Of a DNA stretch of 64,000 nucleotides, positions 24,326 to 35,345 are shown piece after piece. This DNA is from Cannabis sativa (Eukaryota > Streptophyta > Magnoliopsida > Rosales > Cannabaceae). Position 1 is the stretch's first letter, and every line of letters begins with the position of its first letter. The stretch lies in assembly GCF_029168945.1 (NCBI RefSeq), contig NC_083605.1, forward strand, positions 25,867,280-25,931,279, written 5' to 3'. The position numbers and the translations under genes were made by a program. The notes under the pieces are model-generated. The model was not told the origin of the DNA and did no database searches. It saw only the letters and a list, made by a program, of their open reading frames with translations.

Positions 24326-25400
24326 GTCTCATTAGTTCATTGTCTAAAATAGCAGAGGAGGATTTTCTTCCATCTAAAATAGTTCATTGTCTATCCTAAG
24401 GGTGCAGAGATACTCCAGGAGAACTAGACTATAGAACCATAATATCAGAAAAGAAAACCTCAAAACTGAGAGTTGTCACTTCCGATGCACTATTAGAACA
24501 CCTACAAAATAAAGAGAAAGAAAATTAATACATAATAAATATTTAATAAAAAATAAAATTTCCCTTACAAATAAAATAAAACAAAATATAAAATTTTATA
24601 TAAATAGTCACATAGAATTCTTTAATGTAAAATATTAGAACTTATCTATTCTCTTCTCCATTGCTAACGGTAACTACACTACATTTGATGTGTTATTATT
24701 AAATAAAACTGACCTTACAAAATTAAAACTAGCCATATAATAATTTTACAAAACTAAAAACTAGCCATGTTAGCCTTATAAAACTAAAATTAGTCATACT
24801 GACCTTACAAAAGAAAACTAGCCATATTGGTCATACAAAAAAACTAGCCACATTGACCTTATAAAATCAGAAAAACAAGACACTTACAAAACTAGACATA
24901 TTGCCTTACAAAATATTAATTACAATAGTTAGAAAAAAATTAGATGTTAACACAATACTAATAAAAGCTAATCAAAATATGAAGAGAATTTTAAATTAAT
25001 CAATATAATAAATAAAATATGATTGCCAAAAAGCCACATATAAAATAATAAATTAGTTAAAAATAATAAGACAAATAATATAGGATAATTGAGAATTAAA
25101 AGATACATATATTTATTCAAAAAAAGATATTACATACATAAGGTATTTGTAGATCAAACAAGTAATAAAATTTATAAAAAAAAAATTAACATTAATAGAC
25201 ATTTAATAAAATTATTTTACCATAAGTTAAAACTGTAATTTGATTAGTAATAATAATTAAATTGCATGAAAATTAATACCAAAATTTAAAATCGAGATTT
25301 TATAAATCATTATTATAAAATTTCAAAGCTGACACAAGAGAAGAAAACCTACTATAAATATAATATTTTAAAAAATAAATGATAATAAAGAAAGACAATT
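24326..25400. repeat. AT-rich tract with degenerate tandem repeats
   Basis: No gene. Between about 24690 and 24915 there are six or more imperfect units of 30-40 bp built on aactagccatattgaccttac. The start (24326-24400) repeats tagttcattgtct twice. The rest is A-rich filler. It replaces the expected LINE ORF2 body downstream of 24325. Confidence 0.6.
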
Positions 25401-25421
25401 AATATTTAAAATAATTAAGAA

Positions 25422-26179
25422 GCTACCAATTTTTTTGATTGGTTTATGGAAGTGTTGGCAGTAGGCAATATGGGGTTAGTTGAAGAAGCTGTATGGCTGG
25501 TTGGGCAATTTGAAAGGCTCAGAATGATATGCTTTGGAATGGTAAACGTTGTAGTCCTGCTGATGTTGTTTGGATGGCTCGTACCACTCTTCGACAATGG
25601 ACGTGTGCTCAGTCTAAGAGGCTGGACTCGATTTCCCTGGCCTCTAATCGAACTGACACAAGAGAACACTAGTCCAAAATGAATGCTCGAAAGTTAAAAA
25701 TTAATGTGGATGGGGCGGTTTTTGAAGACACAAATGAGGTTGGGACTGGTTTTGTCGCACGTGGCTGTGATGGCCGATTAATTGAGGTGTTTTCAACTAT
25801 TTCTTCTGTCAGTTGCCGATCCGAAATTCCAGAGGTTCTAAGTGTCAAAGAGGCACTTAGTTGGATAAAGAAGAATAACAAGTCAAATGTCATTTTAGAG
25901 ACGGATTGCATCTTAGTTGCTCAAGCTATTCTTAGTTCGGTATCTATGCCTTCTGTTTTTGGTTTATTTGTTCAAGATTGTCAATTTATTTTATCTTCTC
26001 TAAGTAATGTTTCTATTGGTCCTGTTAAACTGTCTGCTAACAAAGCCACGCACTGTATGGCACGTGGTGCTTGTTATTGGTCAGGTCGTCGTTTTACTGA
26101 GAGTGATGTTCCCCTTACTCTTGAGTCCATTGTTTTAGCATATGTTTCTGTCTAATAAAGATTATTTTTATTCAAAAAA
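25422..26179 (+). mobile_element. 5'-truncated LINE carrying the RNase H end of ORF2
   Basis: Flanked by a 21-bp direct repeat starting aatatttaaaataattaag (25401-25421 and 26180-26200). It ends in an A-rich tail after aataaag. Inside, the frame from about 25530 reads WNGKRCSPADVV, then an RNase H-like domain (RVT_3 type) with INVDGAVF, EVLSVKEAL and ETDCILVAQ, supplying D, E and D, to the stop at 26153-26155. One stop lies near 25670. The structure is that of a target-primed, truncated insertion. Confidence 0.85.
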
Positions 26180-26200
26180 AATATTTAAAATAATTAAGAA

Positions 26201-26640
26201 AATAAAACTATAAGGAGAAACCCATTTTTATAAAAACTAATTAATAGCAAACAATTAAGGAATTAAATTATTAAAACTTATTGATTATTTGAAAACATAA
26301 ACATAGCATAGAAATGCTGAATTAAAATAAAAAAAAAATCAATTACATATAAAATATGTACAATTTAAAATTTCGTTTATGAAGGAAAAAATAAAATAAA
26401 TTTCACAAAAAAACCTCAATCTTCTTTCACCACCTTTAATGATAATTGACCATCCTGCACGTTAGATGCACGACCATCACTAAATTCTAATTACAAGCAC
26501 AACCATCTCAGGCTACCGGTATAATGACCTCAAGACCACCAAAAAAAATATAATGAAACAGAAAAACTCACAGAATGAGTAAGAAACTACTAAGAAAGTA
26601 ATATAATGATGGTATTTATAGAGAAAAAAATTATATATAT
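26201..26640. other. AT-rich flank of the Tekay element
   Basis: No gene or repeat found. It is continuous with the DNA left of the LINE once the LINE and its TSD are removed, and ends in ttatatatat, where the Tekay element inserted. Confidence 0.5.
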
Positions 26641-27127
26641 TGTAAAGACCGCTTAGTTTAATTTGAAAATTAGTAGTTAATTATGTTTAATTATGGAAAA
26701 TTATTTATAGCTATTTAAATAATTATTATGCTGTTATTGTTGAATTCTGAAATGTATTTTATGTCATTTAGTGATTTTCATAATTTTGCATTTCCGGTGC
26801 CCGGTAACATGGAACTCGGTGTTTGGCTCAGTACAATCACAACTTAGTATGATAGTATTTTGGCGAGGTCATTTAGACATTGTTAATGTCGGGATTGGCC
26901 GGGAATTTAAAATTTCCCAAAAATACCCCTTTAGTGCCTTTTATGTTATTTTAGCATGGAGGGGCAAAATGGTCATTTTGCCCCATTTATGTTTTGTCCT
27001 TTAGTGGACTTAGAAATGGAAAATAATGTTAATTGATGTTATGTATTGGCTGAAGTAAAGGTTGTTATTGCATTTCACTCTCATTATTCAAAGATTTCAA
27101 AAACTTAGAAAATTAGAAATTTCAAAA

Positions 27128-27128
27128 G

Positions 27129-27168
<40 letters not shown>
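27128..27168 (+). repeat. CT microsatellite in the Tekay 5' LTR
   Basis: About 40 bases of nearly pure CT. The matching tract in the 3' LTR (61627-61724) is more than twice as long. Confidence 0.95.
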
Positions 27169-27171
<3 letters not shown>

Positions 27172-28180
27172 CGGCCAAGCTTGGGAGCTGCTAGGGCTGG
27201 ATTTTCTTGCTTGATTCAAGTGATTTTCAGCAAGATCAAAGTAATTCTAGTGGAGGTAAACCTTGCTCTAGCCTCTTTTCTTGTTTCTTGGAAATTTTAG
27301 AAGAATTTTATGGTTTGCATGCTTAGTTTAGATTGTTGATGTTGCTGTGATTTTGTTGTTGTTTGCAGAGGTTTAAGCATGATTATTTGAGTAGATTAGA
27401 GCTAGTTTGATGCATGTTAATTGCCTTGATTCAAGCTTGGAATTTTTATACTCAAAACTATGGTTTTTCAAAGTGAAAATGTGAAAATAGCTGCTGTAAA
27501 GTTTCATTGTGTTTGAATTCGGTTTCTGCAGTTTTTATATGCATGAATATGTAATTTTAATCAAGGTTTGATGCATGGTAGGGTTGTTTAACCAAGTTTG
27601 AGTTTTGAACTCAAAGCTTGGAGCTTTAATGGCATTTTTGGTATCTGTGTGTTCTGGACTGTTTTGATACTTTAGTATTGTTCTTTGGGGTATTTAGAAC
27701 AGGTCTGGAAGGTTTGGTTCAAGTTGGGTTTGAATTGAATGAATTATGAATTTTTGAAGGAACTGGAATTCCAGTTGTGTATCCGGAATTCCAGATGGGG
27801 TTCAGGAATTTCTAGAACCGGAATTCCGGTTGTGCAACCGGTCTGCCGGTTGGGAAATTTTAAGGAACCCTAGATTTTCTCGTTTTTATGTTATTTGGGG
27901 TATTGCCATGCTTTTTATCGATAGGGAAACTTTTAGTTTCTAGTTTAAGTCCCCGGGAAGTGATTTAGCATATCACTTATTAGTGTTGTGATTGTTATGG
28001 TTTAGGAGCCTGTAAACCGCCGCGCAGTTCGTTCCAGTCAGGTTGACCGGCACACCTGAATTCGGAATCCAGGTAAGATTAGTATAACAGTATGCATATG
28101 TATTACATGTTTAGCGTGCATGTAGGAAGCCTGTTAGATTACATTAGATATGTATGTTGGCTTCGAACCATTCGACTGTG

Positions 28181-28500
28181 TCACATCGGTACAGGCTAGA
28201 GTATGACTAGCAGCTGGAGTATGACCAGTGTATCGAGTATAGGCTGACACTGTATCACATCGGTACAGGCTAGAGTAGGACTAGCAGCTGGAGTATGGCC
28301 AGTGTACCGAGTATAGGCTGATACTAGGGTTGGTGGTTCTGTAATATTTGACGTATCACATCAGTACAGGCTAAAGTATGACTAGCAGCTGGAGTATGAC
28401 CAGTGTACTGAGTATAGGCTGATACTGTAACACATCGGTACAGGCTAGAGTATGACTAGCAGCTGGAGTATGACCAGTGTACCGAGTATAGGCTGTTACT
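28181..28500 (+). repeat. Four repeat units in the Tekay LTR with internal inverted repeats
   Basis: Units begin at 28181, 28255, 28356 and 28430 (spacing 74, 101, 74). Each has tcggtaca or a variant near its start and tgtaccga near its end, an 8-bp inverted pair around ctagcagctgg. The middle gap has 27 extra bases (agggttggtggttctg). The same array is in the 3' LTR at 62747-63065, where units 3 and 4 are scrambled. Confidence 0.85.
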
Positions 28501-29006
28501 TGTCAATAGTACCGTCTTATGAACGTTCAGGACTCAGTATCGTGTGGGACACGGCAGTTAGGGTTATGGTCACGGGTATGGGCGTCTGATCATAACTCGG
28601 GATTTATGTATGATAATTGATTATGCTTTTCTTACGGAGTCTGTCGACTCACATTGCTATGTTTATGTGTAGGTAAGGGCAAGGCTAAGGCTGAAGAACT
28701 GTGAGAGCGAGCCGGTGAAGATTGTACATGTCGGGGCGGTTAGGCCTGGAGCGTACGATCCTCGGGACAGTAAGGCATTTTGTAATTAGTCGCTAGGCGA
28801 CAAGTATTTTGTTTAGTCAGTAAACTTTTGTAAAATGTTTTGTAATCGGGATCCCGAGTATTTTTCTATAAATATTTTATGAGTTTAATGAAAAAGCAAA
28901 AATTTTAATTAATCACGATTTCCATAAACCTCGTTGATTAGCAACGAGCTGCACAGTATGTTTAAAAATCACGTAATACGCCTATGCTAGTTTGGGTGTT
29001 ACAATT

Positions 29007-29018
29007 TTGTATCAGAGC
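29007..29018 (+). other. Tekay primer-binding site (variant)
   Basis: TTGTATCAGAGC, differing at one base from the initiator methionine tRNA complement TGGTATCAGAGC. Element B has the same variant base. Confidence 0.75.
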
Positions 29019-29279
29019 TGCCAGGTTGTCTTCCAAAGATCGTCACGACATGTACAATCATCATCAGCAGTTAGCTCATTCTACGGTTCAGTAAGCTTTT
29101 ATTGCTTTAGTAGCTTATTTAATTAATGTGAAATAAGAAAAGCCTGATAGGAAGCATGTTAGTAGCCTGATAGTAGAATAGGCGCATGTTTTTAATTTCC
29201 AAATTAAGCGGCATTAGTAAGCTCTCTTTGATCATGACCTGATGTGCCAACTCTTGGTTTCGCAGGCTGTTTAGACTAG

Positions 29280-29584
29280 ATGGACGCCAGGCGAAACACC
29301 AGGAGTCAGGGCAACTCAGTCGGGTCAAATCAAGGTAAAGGGGCTCAGTCTCCCCTAAATGCTAGGGGCCGTGGTAGAGGTCCCAGGGGCAGGGCTCGTG
29401 GTCGGGGTGATGAGAACCCGCCACAGGCTGCCCAAGCCGATCAGGAAGCCCAGAATTGGGAAACTAGGTTTGCTGAAATGCAAGCCAGGATAGAGGAGCA
29501 AAATCTTGAGATACAGAGATTGAGGCAGCAGGGGGCTCCTGCAGTGCCTGAGCTAGAAGTTCCAGTGGCACCCGCCCCTGTTGC
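29280..29584 (+). pseudogene. Tekay gag, N-terminal part
   Basis: ATG 29280 starts a basic, glycine- and arginine-rich N terminus (RGRGRGPRGRARGRG) and a short coiled-coil-like stretch (QARIEEQNLEIQRLRQQ), typical of chromovirus gag. It is cut at 29584 by element C and continues at 34453; the TSD gttgc (29580-29584, 34453-34457) keeps the frame (APVAVAQAEIVV). Confidence 0.85.
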
Positions 29585-30781
29585 TGTTGCTAAATTTATA
29601 ATCACTACGCAAGTATACGCAATCAAGTAGTAAACTCACACAGGTGAGGTCGAACCACAGGGAATTGGACTAATTACTACTAAATTATACTATTGATTCT
29701 ATCTGGTAAAAGAATACTCTTTATGAATTAAATAAAACAATTCAGAAAATTAAAACTAACAAAAGGAAGATTAATCAAGATAAGAAAATAGGGAGACGAA
29801 TCCTGTTGTTAAGTTACCAATGTTAATGTTTAAATGCTATCCTTCTCTTGAAGTGAATGACAGATTATGAATTAACCTAGCTCTTTTCAGATCTTCTAGG
29901 TTCTAAATCTCATGCTCTCTAATTAATCTCTTAATTAAACTAACATGAAATCAGCATTAAGCAATAATCTAAATGTCACAAAGGCTATGTAAATACTTTC
30001 GTTTCACATCAAAACCTAGACTATCCAATTTTAGCATTCTCAATTCTCACTTTTCAGATTTTGAATTAAGATCATAAAACATGTAAAAGGTGATCAATCT
30101 TGCACATGGAAATTAAACACAAATATGAATAGTATTCACAATCAAGATGGAGGAATGGCAATTAATCATTAACTAGGAAAAACTTAAACAACATTCATCA
30201 TTCTCCCTAAATAGGAGTTTAGTTCAAAGCATCCATAATCAAATCCATAATTAACATTGAAATAGAAAAGAACATAGAAAAATTAAAGAGAAGAGAAAGA
30301 ACTAGTTGAAGCAATCGATTCGGGTCGCCACAAGCCGCTCTTCTAGCCTCCTTCTTTGTTTCTAGGGTTCCAATTCTGAATCCCCTCTAATTTTCACGAA
30401 ACCTTACTATTTAAACCAATTCTCATCTTTAAAATTCGTGAAATTACGAAACTGCCCAAAAATCCCGTCATAAGGGTCCCCGTCGCGACTGGCAAAGCCC
30501 CCGTCGCGACGGGAGTTCAACTTCGAATTTCTTGAAAACTTTCTGCCAGTTCCCGTCGCGACTGGCAAATTCCCCGTCGCGACGGGAACAGGCAGCGACA
30601 CCAATCTTGGTTTTTCTTCTCGATTCTTTCACCATTTTTCCTCAATTCTTGTACATACTTTCTTTAAATGCCCGAGGACCTGAAACAAAAGAATCAAGCG
30701 TAATATAGCCCTAAAACTAGAAACAAAGAGTGAAAACTAACCGAAATATGACCCGAATCTTAGACTAATTTTAGCCTAACA
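29585..30781 (-). repeat. Element C 3' LTR
   Basis: 1197 bp. Contains four GTCGCGAC palindromes at 30482, 30503, 30555 and 30576, and a TATA-like TTTAAATAGT (minus strand, 30406-30414) about 68 bases downstream of the cluster. Confidence 0.92.
30482..30583 (-). promoter_or_regulatory. GTCGCGAC palindrome cluster in element C LTR
   Basis: Four exact copies with start-to-start spacing of 21, 52 and 21 bp, upstream (minus strand) of a TATA-like box. The spacing resembles the first part of the element D cluster (22, 51). The 5' LTR copy lies at 34155-34254, where the third site is altered to GTCGCGGC and a few bases are lost. A role as a binding-site array is inferred. Confidence 0.6.
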
Positions 30782-32015
30782 AATTCCCCCAAACTAGATT
30801 CTTACTCGCCCTCGAGTAAGATAAATACTACTAACTACTAATCTACTAACTACGCTATGAGATAATCATAATACTACTGCCTCATGTGTTGTTCTCTTCT
30901 ATTGCGCAAACTAGAATTTCAATTCTACCAACTCTAACAATTAATTTAGATGCTCAGTTTATAACACTATGCACAACTGCAAAAATTTATTCAAATGTGA
31001 AACATTGTTATAAAAGTTTTACTCTTTCTAACAGTTCCACAACCCGATAACTCATAAGCTTGCATGCTTACCTCTCTCCACTAATGTTGACAACATCCTT
31101 TCGGAATCAATAGGACTTTTTGAGGTTTAGAGAGTATGGCTTAGATCTTTAGAAAATGAAAAACAATTTTGGCTTAAGATATCATAAGCACAAAAATAAC
31201 CCACAAGCTTCTTCTAATTTCAAATTTCCCAAAGTGTTCCCACAACTAACCAAGATTGAGAATTTTTTTTTCTTTTCCCAACATCACTGAATTTTATTAT
31301 CTTTCTTGAATCATATATATATTTTTTTTCAATATATTCTTTTTCAGTGATATTGATCTTACAACTTATATTTTTTTTTCTCAATCTTGCACGTTTTTTT
31401 TCTCTATCTTCTCTCACACCATGCATTTTGCTCCCCCAAACTAATTATATAGCTTATGGTATCATTGATAAAATAGTGAGGACAAAATTTAATAGTGTGG
31501 ATACATATTTCGATTCAACAGGTGAAGAATAAAACAAGTTTAGGCTCAAGAGGGTTAACTAAGGATAATCATTTCATGGTAGGCTTGAAAGGCTCAAACT
31601 ATCCAACAAATGCCTAAATCATATTCCTATTGAATGTTGTCAAGGATTTCGCCTCAAAAGAATAAGACATGCAAGTTCTAAGCTATTCAGTCAATCTTAC
31701 CACAAACCATAGTAAAACAATTATAACATATTTCACAGATCATCAAATTGCATTCTTACACATGTTATACAAGCATCCAAACTAATCCAAAGAGTTAACA
31801 AAATTAAGCACACAGTTATTTTGCAATTTCAGAGCACATTACAATAAACAGCAGCACACAATTATCTTTTAGCTTATTGCCATCCTTAACTAAAACAGAA
31901 AAAAAAACTAACACAGAAAATTAAAGTGCAAAAAATAAAATTTTTAATCTCTCCCCCCAAACTAAATATGACATTGTCCCCAATGTGTTAAAATAAAATT
32001 GTGGTTGAGAGATAC
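30782..32015 (-). other. Element C 3' untranslated region with three polypurine-like tracts
   Basis: No gene. Read on the minus strand, AGTTTGGGGG tracts occur at 31952-31963, 31432-31442 and 30785-30796 (the last is the normal polypurine tract beside the LTR). A small hairpin ACATTG-GGGA-CAATGT lies at 31971-31986. A splice donor CAG|GTAAGT lies at 32014-32022. All have counterparts in element D. Confidence 0.65.
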
Positions 32016-32963
32016 TTACCTGCGCACCACATCAACAAGCGGTTGACGCCCGTAATAAGCGTCATGTTGGACAACTTGAAAGTTGTTTTTAAAAATGCCC
32101 TCAAGCTTGGCATGTAATGAGTTTGAACCAAAAACCACACCAACAACACAAGACTTTCGATGATGAGCTTGGGGAGAAGCCTTTCGAAGCTCGTAGAGGA
32201 TATAATATGGTGTTGATGAAATATATGGATCCATTGGTGGTTTGTTTGTCAATATCATTGATGCAGTTGAATCAATGATGTCATGTTCTTCCTCATCCTC
32301 CAATGTCACAGTTTCAACACTTTCATCTAACAACCCTTCTTCTTGTTGCTCACTCTTCACTTGGCTATCCATACCCTCACTTATGATTTCATATTCAATG
32401 ATTTACTTTTCACAAGGATCTTGATCTTCAACTGTAGGCTCATTATCTTCCTTGTATTCAAATAATGACCCTTCTTCATTGTACCAACAACTCTCATAAC
32501 TTTCATCATTGGAGTTATTACATTCTGAATCATGAGTCATTGAATTATCACATAAAGATCTCACCATGTCAGTTAAGCGATTAATCTCTCCTGGAAGTGA
32601 TTGTAGAAGTGATAGTAGTTGCTCCTCTTTTTCTGTTTGTTGGGATGAATTTGGGCAATAAGGTGGGTATTGGTGACTCCAACCCTGAAGTGATGGATTC
32701 CAATGCCAATCGTAATCAAAATCTGCCATGTTATTCAATAGATCTATTACGTCATAGCCTCTCATTAATAGAGGCGCTCCAGTTGCCTCTGCTCCATACT
32801 CAACCCAACTTCTTGTTTCATCGTTAAGTCCATTATACAAGAGCCATGTAAAACATCCACTTGAGAAAGTGGGATAACATCTCTCTCCAAGCTCTTTAAA
32901 TCTCCTCCAAGCAGAATAGAATGGTTCATTGTGTTGTTGGACAAAATCATCAAGATATAGCAT
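32016..32963 (-). pseudogene. Element C gag-like reading frame
   Basis: One frame of about 315 codons split by a single TAA at 32403-32405. The first 90 residues (DDFVQQHNEPFYSAWRRF, then LLYNGLNDETR) match the retrotransposon gag core of element D ([21 protein letters not shown]), covering only the second half of that domain. A D/E/Y-rich middle follows and then a conserved-looking C-terminal part (SLHAKLEGIF, YYGRQPLVDVVRR) that I do not recognise. No zinc knuckle, protease or RT. The final stop codon (32016-32018) lies within a GTAAGT splice donor, so splicing would extend the protein. It may be a particle protein or a decoy. Confidence 0.65.
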
Positions 32964-33234
32964 CTGGATTTATCTTGCAGTTCAAACTCATAAGTAAAAC
33001 ATTAGTAAAATTAAAAAAATAATAAAACTAAATTAGTACTAAAAAGATAAAAAAAAAAATTGAAACAACAAAATTAATACTAAAACTAAAAAGAAAAACC
33101 AAATTAGAAAAAAAAAATTTAATTTTTAATAATATTACAAAATTTAATCTAAAAGAAACAAATTAGAAATAAGCAAAAGAATTAACCAAAGTAGAAGTTA
33201 GTATAATTTTATGTAATATTAATCTTTAAACAAT

Positions 33235-33252
33235 TCCCCGGCAACGGCGCCA
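33235..33252 (-). other. Element C Athila-type primer-binding site
   Basis: TGGCGCCGTTGCCGGGGA on the minus strand, six bases inside the 5' LTR end. The identical site is in element D at 46685-46702. Positions 32964-33234 between the frame start and PBS are an A-rich leader. Confidence 0.9.
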
Positions 33253-33258
33253 AAAACT

Positions 33259-34452
33259 TGTTGCTAAATTTATAATCACTACGCAAGTATACGCAATCAA
33301 GTAGTAAACTCACACAGGTGAGGTCGAACCACAGGGAATTGGACTAATTACTACTAATTATACTATTGATTCTATCTGGTAAAAGAATACTCTTTATGAA
33401 TTAAATAAAACAATTCAGAAAATTAAAACTAACAAAAGGAAGATTAATCAAGATAAGAAAATAGGGAGACGAATCCTGTTGTTAAGTTACCAATGTTAAT
33501 GTTTAAATGCTATCCTTCTCTTGAAGTGAATGACAGATTATGAATTAACCTAGCTCTTTTCAGATCTTCTAGGTTCTAAATCTCATGCTCTCTAATTAAT
33601 CTCTTAATTAAACTAACATGAAATCAGCATTAAGCAATAATCTAAATGTCACAAAGGCTATGTAAATACTTTCGTTTCACATCAAAACCTAGACTATCCA
33701 ATTTTAGCATTCTCAATTCTCACTTTTCAGATTTTGAATTAAGATCATAAAACATGTAAAAGGTGATCAATCTTGCACATGGAAATTAAACACAAATATG
33801 AATAGTATTCACAATCAAGATGGAGGAATGGCAATTAATCATTAACTAGGAAAAACTTAAACAACATTCATCATTCTCCCTAAATAGGAGTTTAGTTCAA
33901 AGCATCCATAATCAAATCCATAATTAACATTGAAATAGAAAAGAACATAGAAAAATTAAAGAGAAGAGAAAGAACTAGTTGAAGCAATCGATTCGGGTCG
34001 CCACAAGCCGCTCTTCTAGCCTCCTTCTTTGTTTCTAGGGTTCCAATTCTGAATCCCCTCTAATTTTCACGAACCCTTACTATTTAAACCAATTCTCATC
34101 TTTAAAATTCGTGAAATTACGAAACTGCCCAAAAATCCCGTCATAAGGGTCCCCGTCGCGACTGGCAAAGCCCCCGTCGCGACGGGAGTTCAACTTCGAA
34201 TTTCTTGAAAACTTTCTGCCGGTTCCGTCGCGGCGGCAAATTCCCCGTCGCGACGGGAACAGGCAGCGACACCAATCTTGGTTTTTCTTCTCGATTCTTT
34301 CACCATTTTTCCTCAATTCTTGTACATACTTTCTTTAAATGCCCGAGGACCTGAAACAAAAGAATCAAGCGTAATATAGCCCTAAAACTAGAAACCAAGA
34401 GTGAAAACTAACCGAAATATGACCCGAATCTTAGACTAATTTTAGCCTAACA
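33259..34452 (-). repeat. Element C 5' LTR
   Basis: 1194 bp, nearly identical to 29585-30781. Differences cluster at 34218-34236 in one GTCGCGAC site. Confidence 0.92.
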
Positions 34453-35345
34453 GTTGCCCAGGCTGAGATAGTGGTAGCGGCAAACAGAATGGAACCCTTG
34501 TATGAAAGCTTCCAGAAGCAAGCACCTCCGATTTTTCTGGGAGGTCTAGATGTCATGAAAGCCGAGCAATGGCTAACGGTGATAACCAAGATACTGAATT
34601 TTATGGGTGTCACCGGAAATGACAGGGTGGTGTGTGCCACCTTCCAGTTCCAAGAAGACGCTCTAGTCTGGTCGGACATGGTGTCTCAGATTCATGATGT
34701 CACCACCATGACCTGGGAAAGGTTCCAAGAACCCTTCAATGTGAAGTATTATAATGAGGCAGTTAGAAGTGCCAAGAGAAAAGAGTTCACCCACCTGACC
34801 CAGTGGGAAAACATGAGCGTTACTGAGTATACCACCCAGTTCAATCGCTTGGCGAGGTTGGCCTTGGGGATAGTGCCAACCAATTTCAGCAAGAAGGAAA
34901 AGTATCTGGACGGGTTAAATGTGAAGATCAAACATGATCTTATGATCACCACCGACGACAAGACCACCTATGCTGAGATGGTGGAGAAGGTACTGCGAGC
35001 TGAGGGCGCAGTTGGATGTATGTCGGAGTCGGCTAGTACTCCAGTGAGTGGCGGGGCTCCTACCCCTCCTGCATCAGGATTTAGCAGGGGAGGTAGTGGT
35101 TTGGCCACGAACCAGAAGAGGAGACACGGCATCCGGTGGCTCGGGGAAGAACAAGAGGTTTCGAGGGAACCAGAATCGAGGCGGTCGTCAGGGTAGTGCT
35201 GAGACTCGTTATTCCTACCCGGAATGTCCCATTTGTAAGAGGCATCATTCGGGTGAGTGCAAAGGTCAGGGATGCTTTCAGTGTGGCATGCCCGAACATT
35301 ATAAGAGGGATTGTCCCCAGCTCCGATCAAAGGCACCTAGGGCTC
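34453..35345 (+). pseudogene. Tekay gag, core and zinc knuckle
   Basis: Continues from 29584. Retrotransposon gag domain (PPIFLGGLDVMKAEQWL, then LTQWENMSVTEYTTQF) and the CCHC knuckle CFQCGMPEHYKRDC at about 35275-35316. A frameshift lies near 35122, between two open frames that overlap there. Gag leads directly into protease in one polyprotein, as usual for chromoviruses. Confidence 0.87.

Larger units (their letters stand above)
26641..29003 (+). repeat. Tekay 5' LTR
   Basis: 2363 bp, TGTAAAG...GTTACA. It contains a CT microsatellite, a perfect 10-bp inverted repeat (ggggcaaaat/attttgcccc at 26961-26984), three GGAATTCC palindromes (27780-27850) and four 74-bp-class repeats (28181-28500). 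The 3' copy has lost about 60 bp around the inverted repeat. Confidence 0.92.
29585..34452 (-). mobile_element. Athila-like element C, non-autonomous
   Basis: 4868 bp, LTRs 29585-30781 and 33259-34452 (TGTTGC...CTAACA on the plus strand), TSD gttgc. The PBS TGGCGCCGTTGCCGGGGA on the minus strand next to the right LTR is the well-known Athila PBS, so the element reads on the minus strand. It lacks protease, RT, RNase H and integrase and has only one gag-like frame. LTR ends, PBS, 3' untranslated region and a splice donor are homologous to element D. LTRs are nearly identical apart from one scrambled patch, so insertion is recent. It would need D-type proteins to move. Confidence 0.92.

Noticed and set aside
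25446..25682. 78-codon frame over the start of the LINE tail
   Set aside because: The real LINE frame here is a different one that joins the RNase H domain; this one is a shadow.
29007..29018. Possible tRNA gene from tRNA-like sequence
   Set aside because: The match is only the 12-base primer-binding site; no cloverleaf can be drawn. The same applies to 6919-6930 and 51945-51956.
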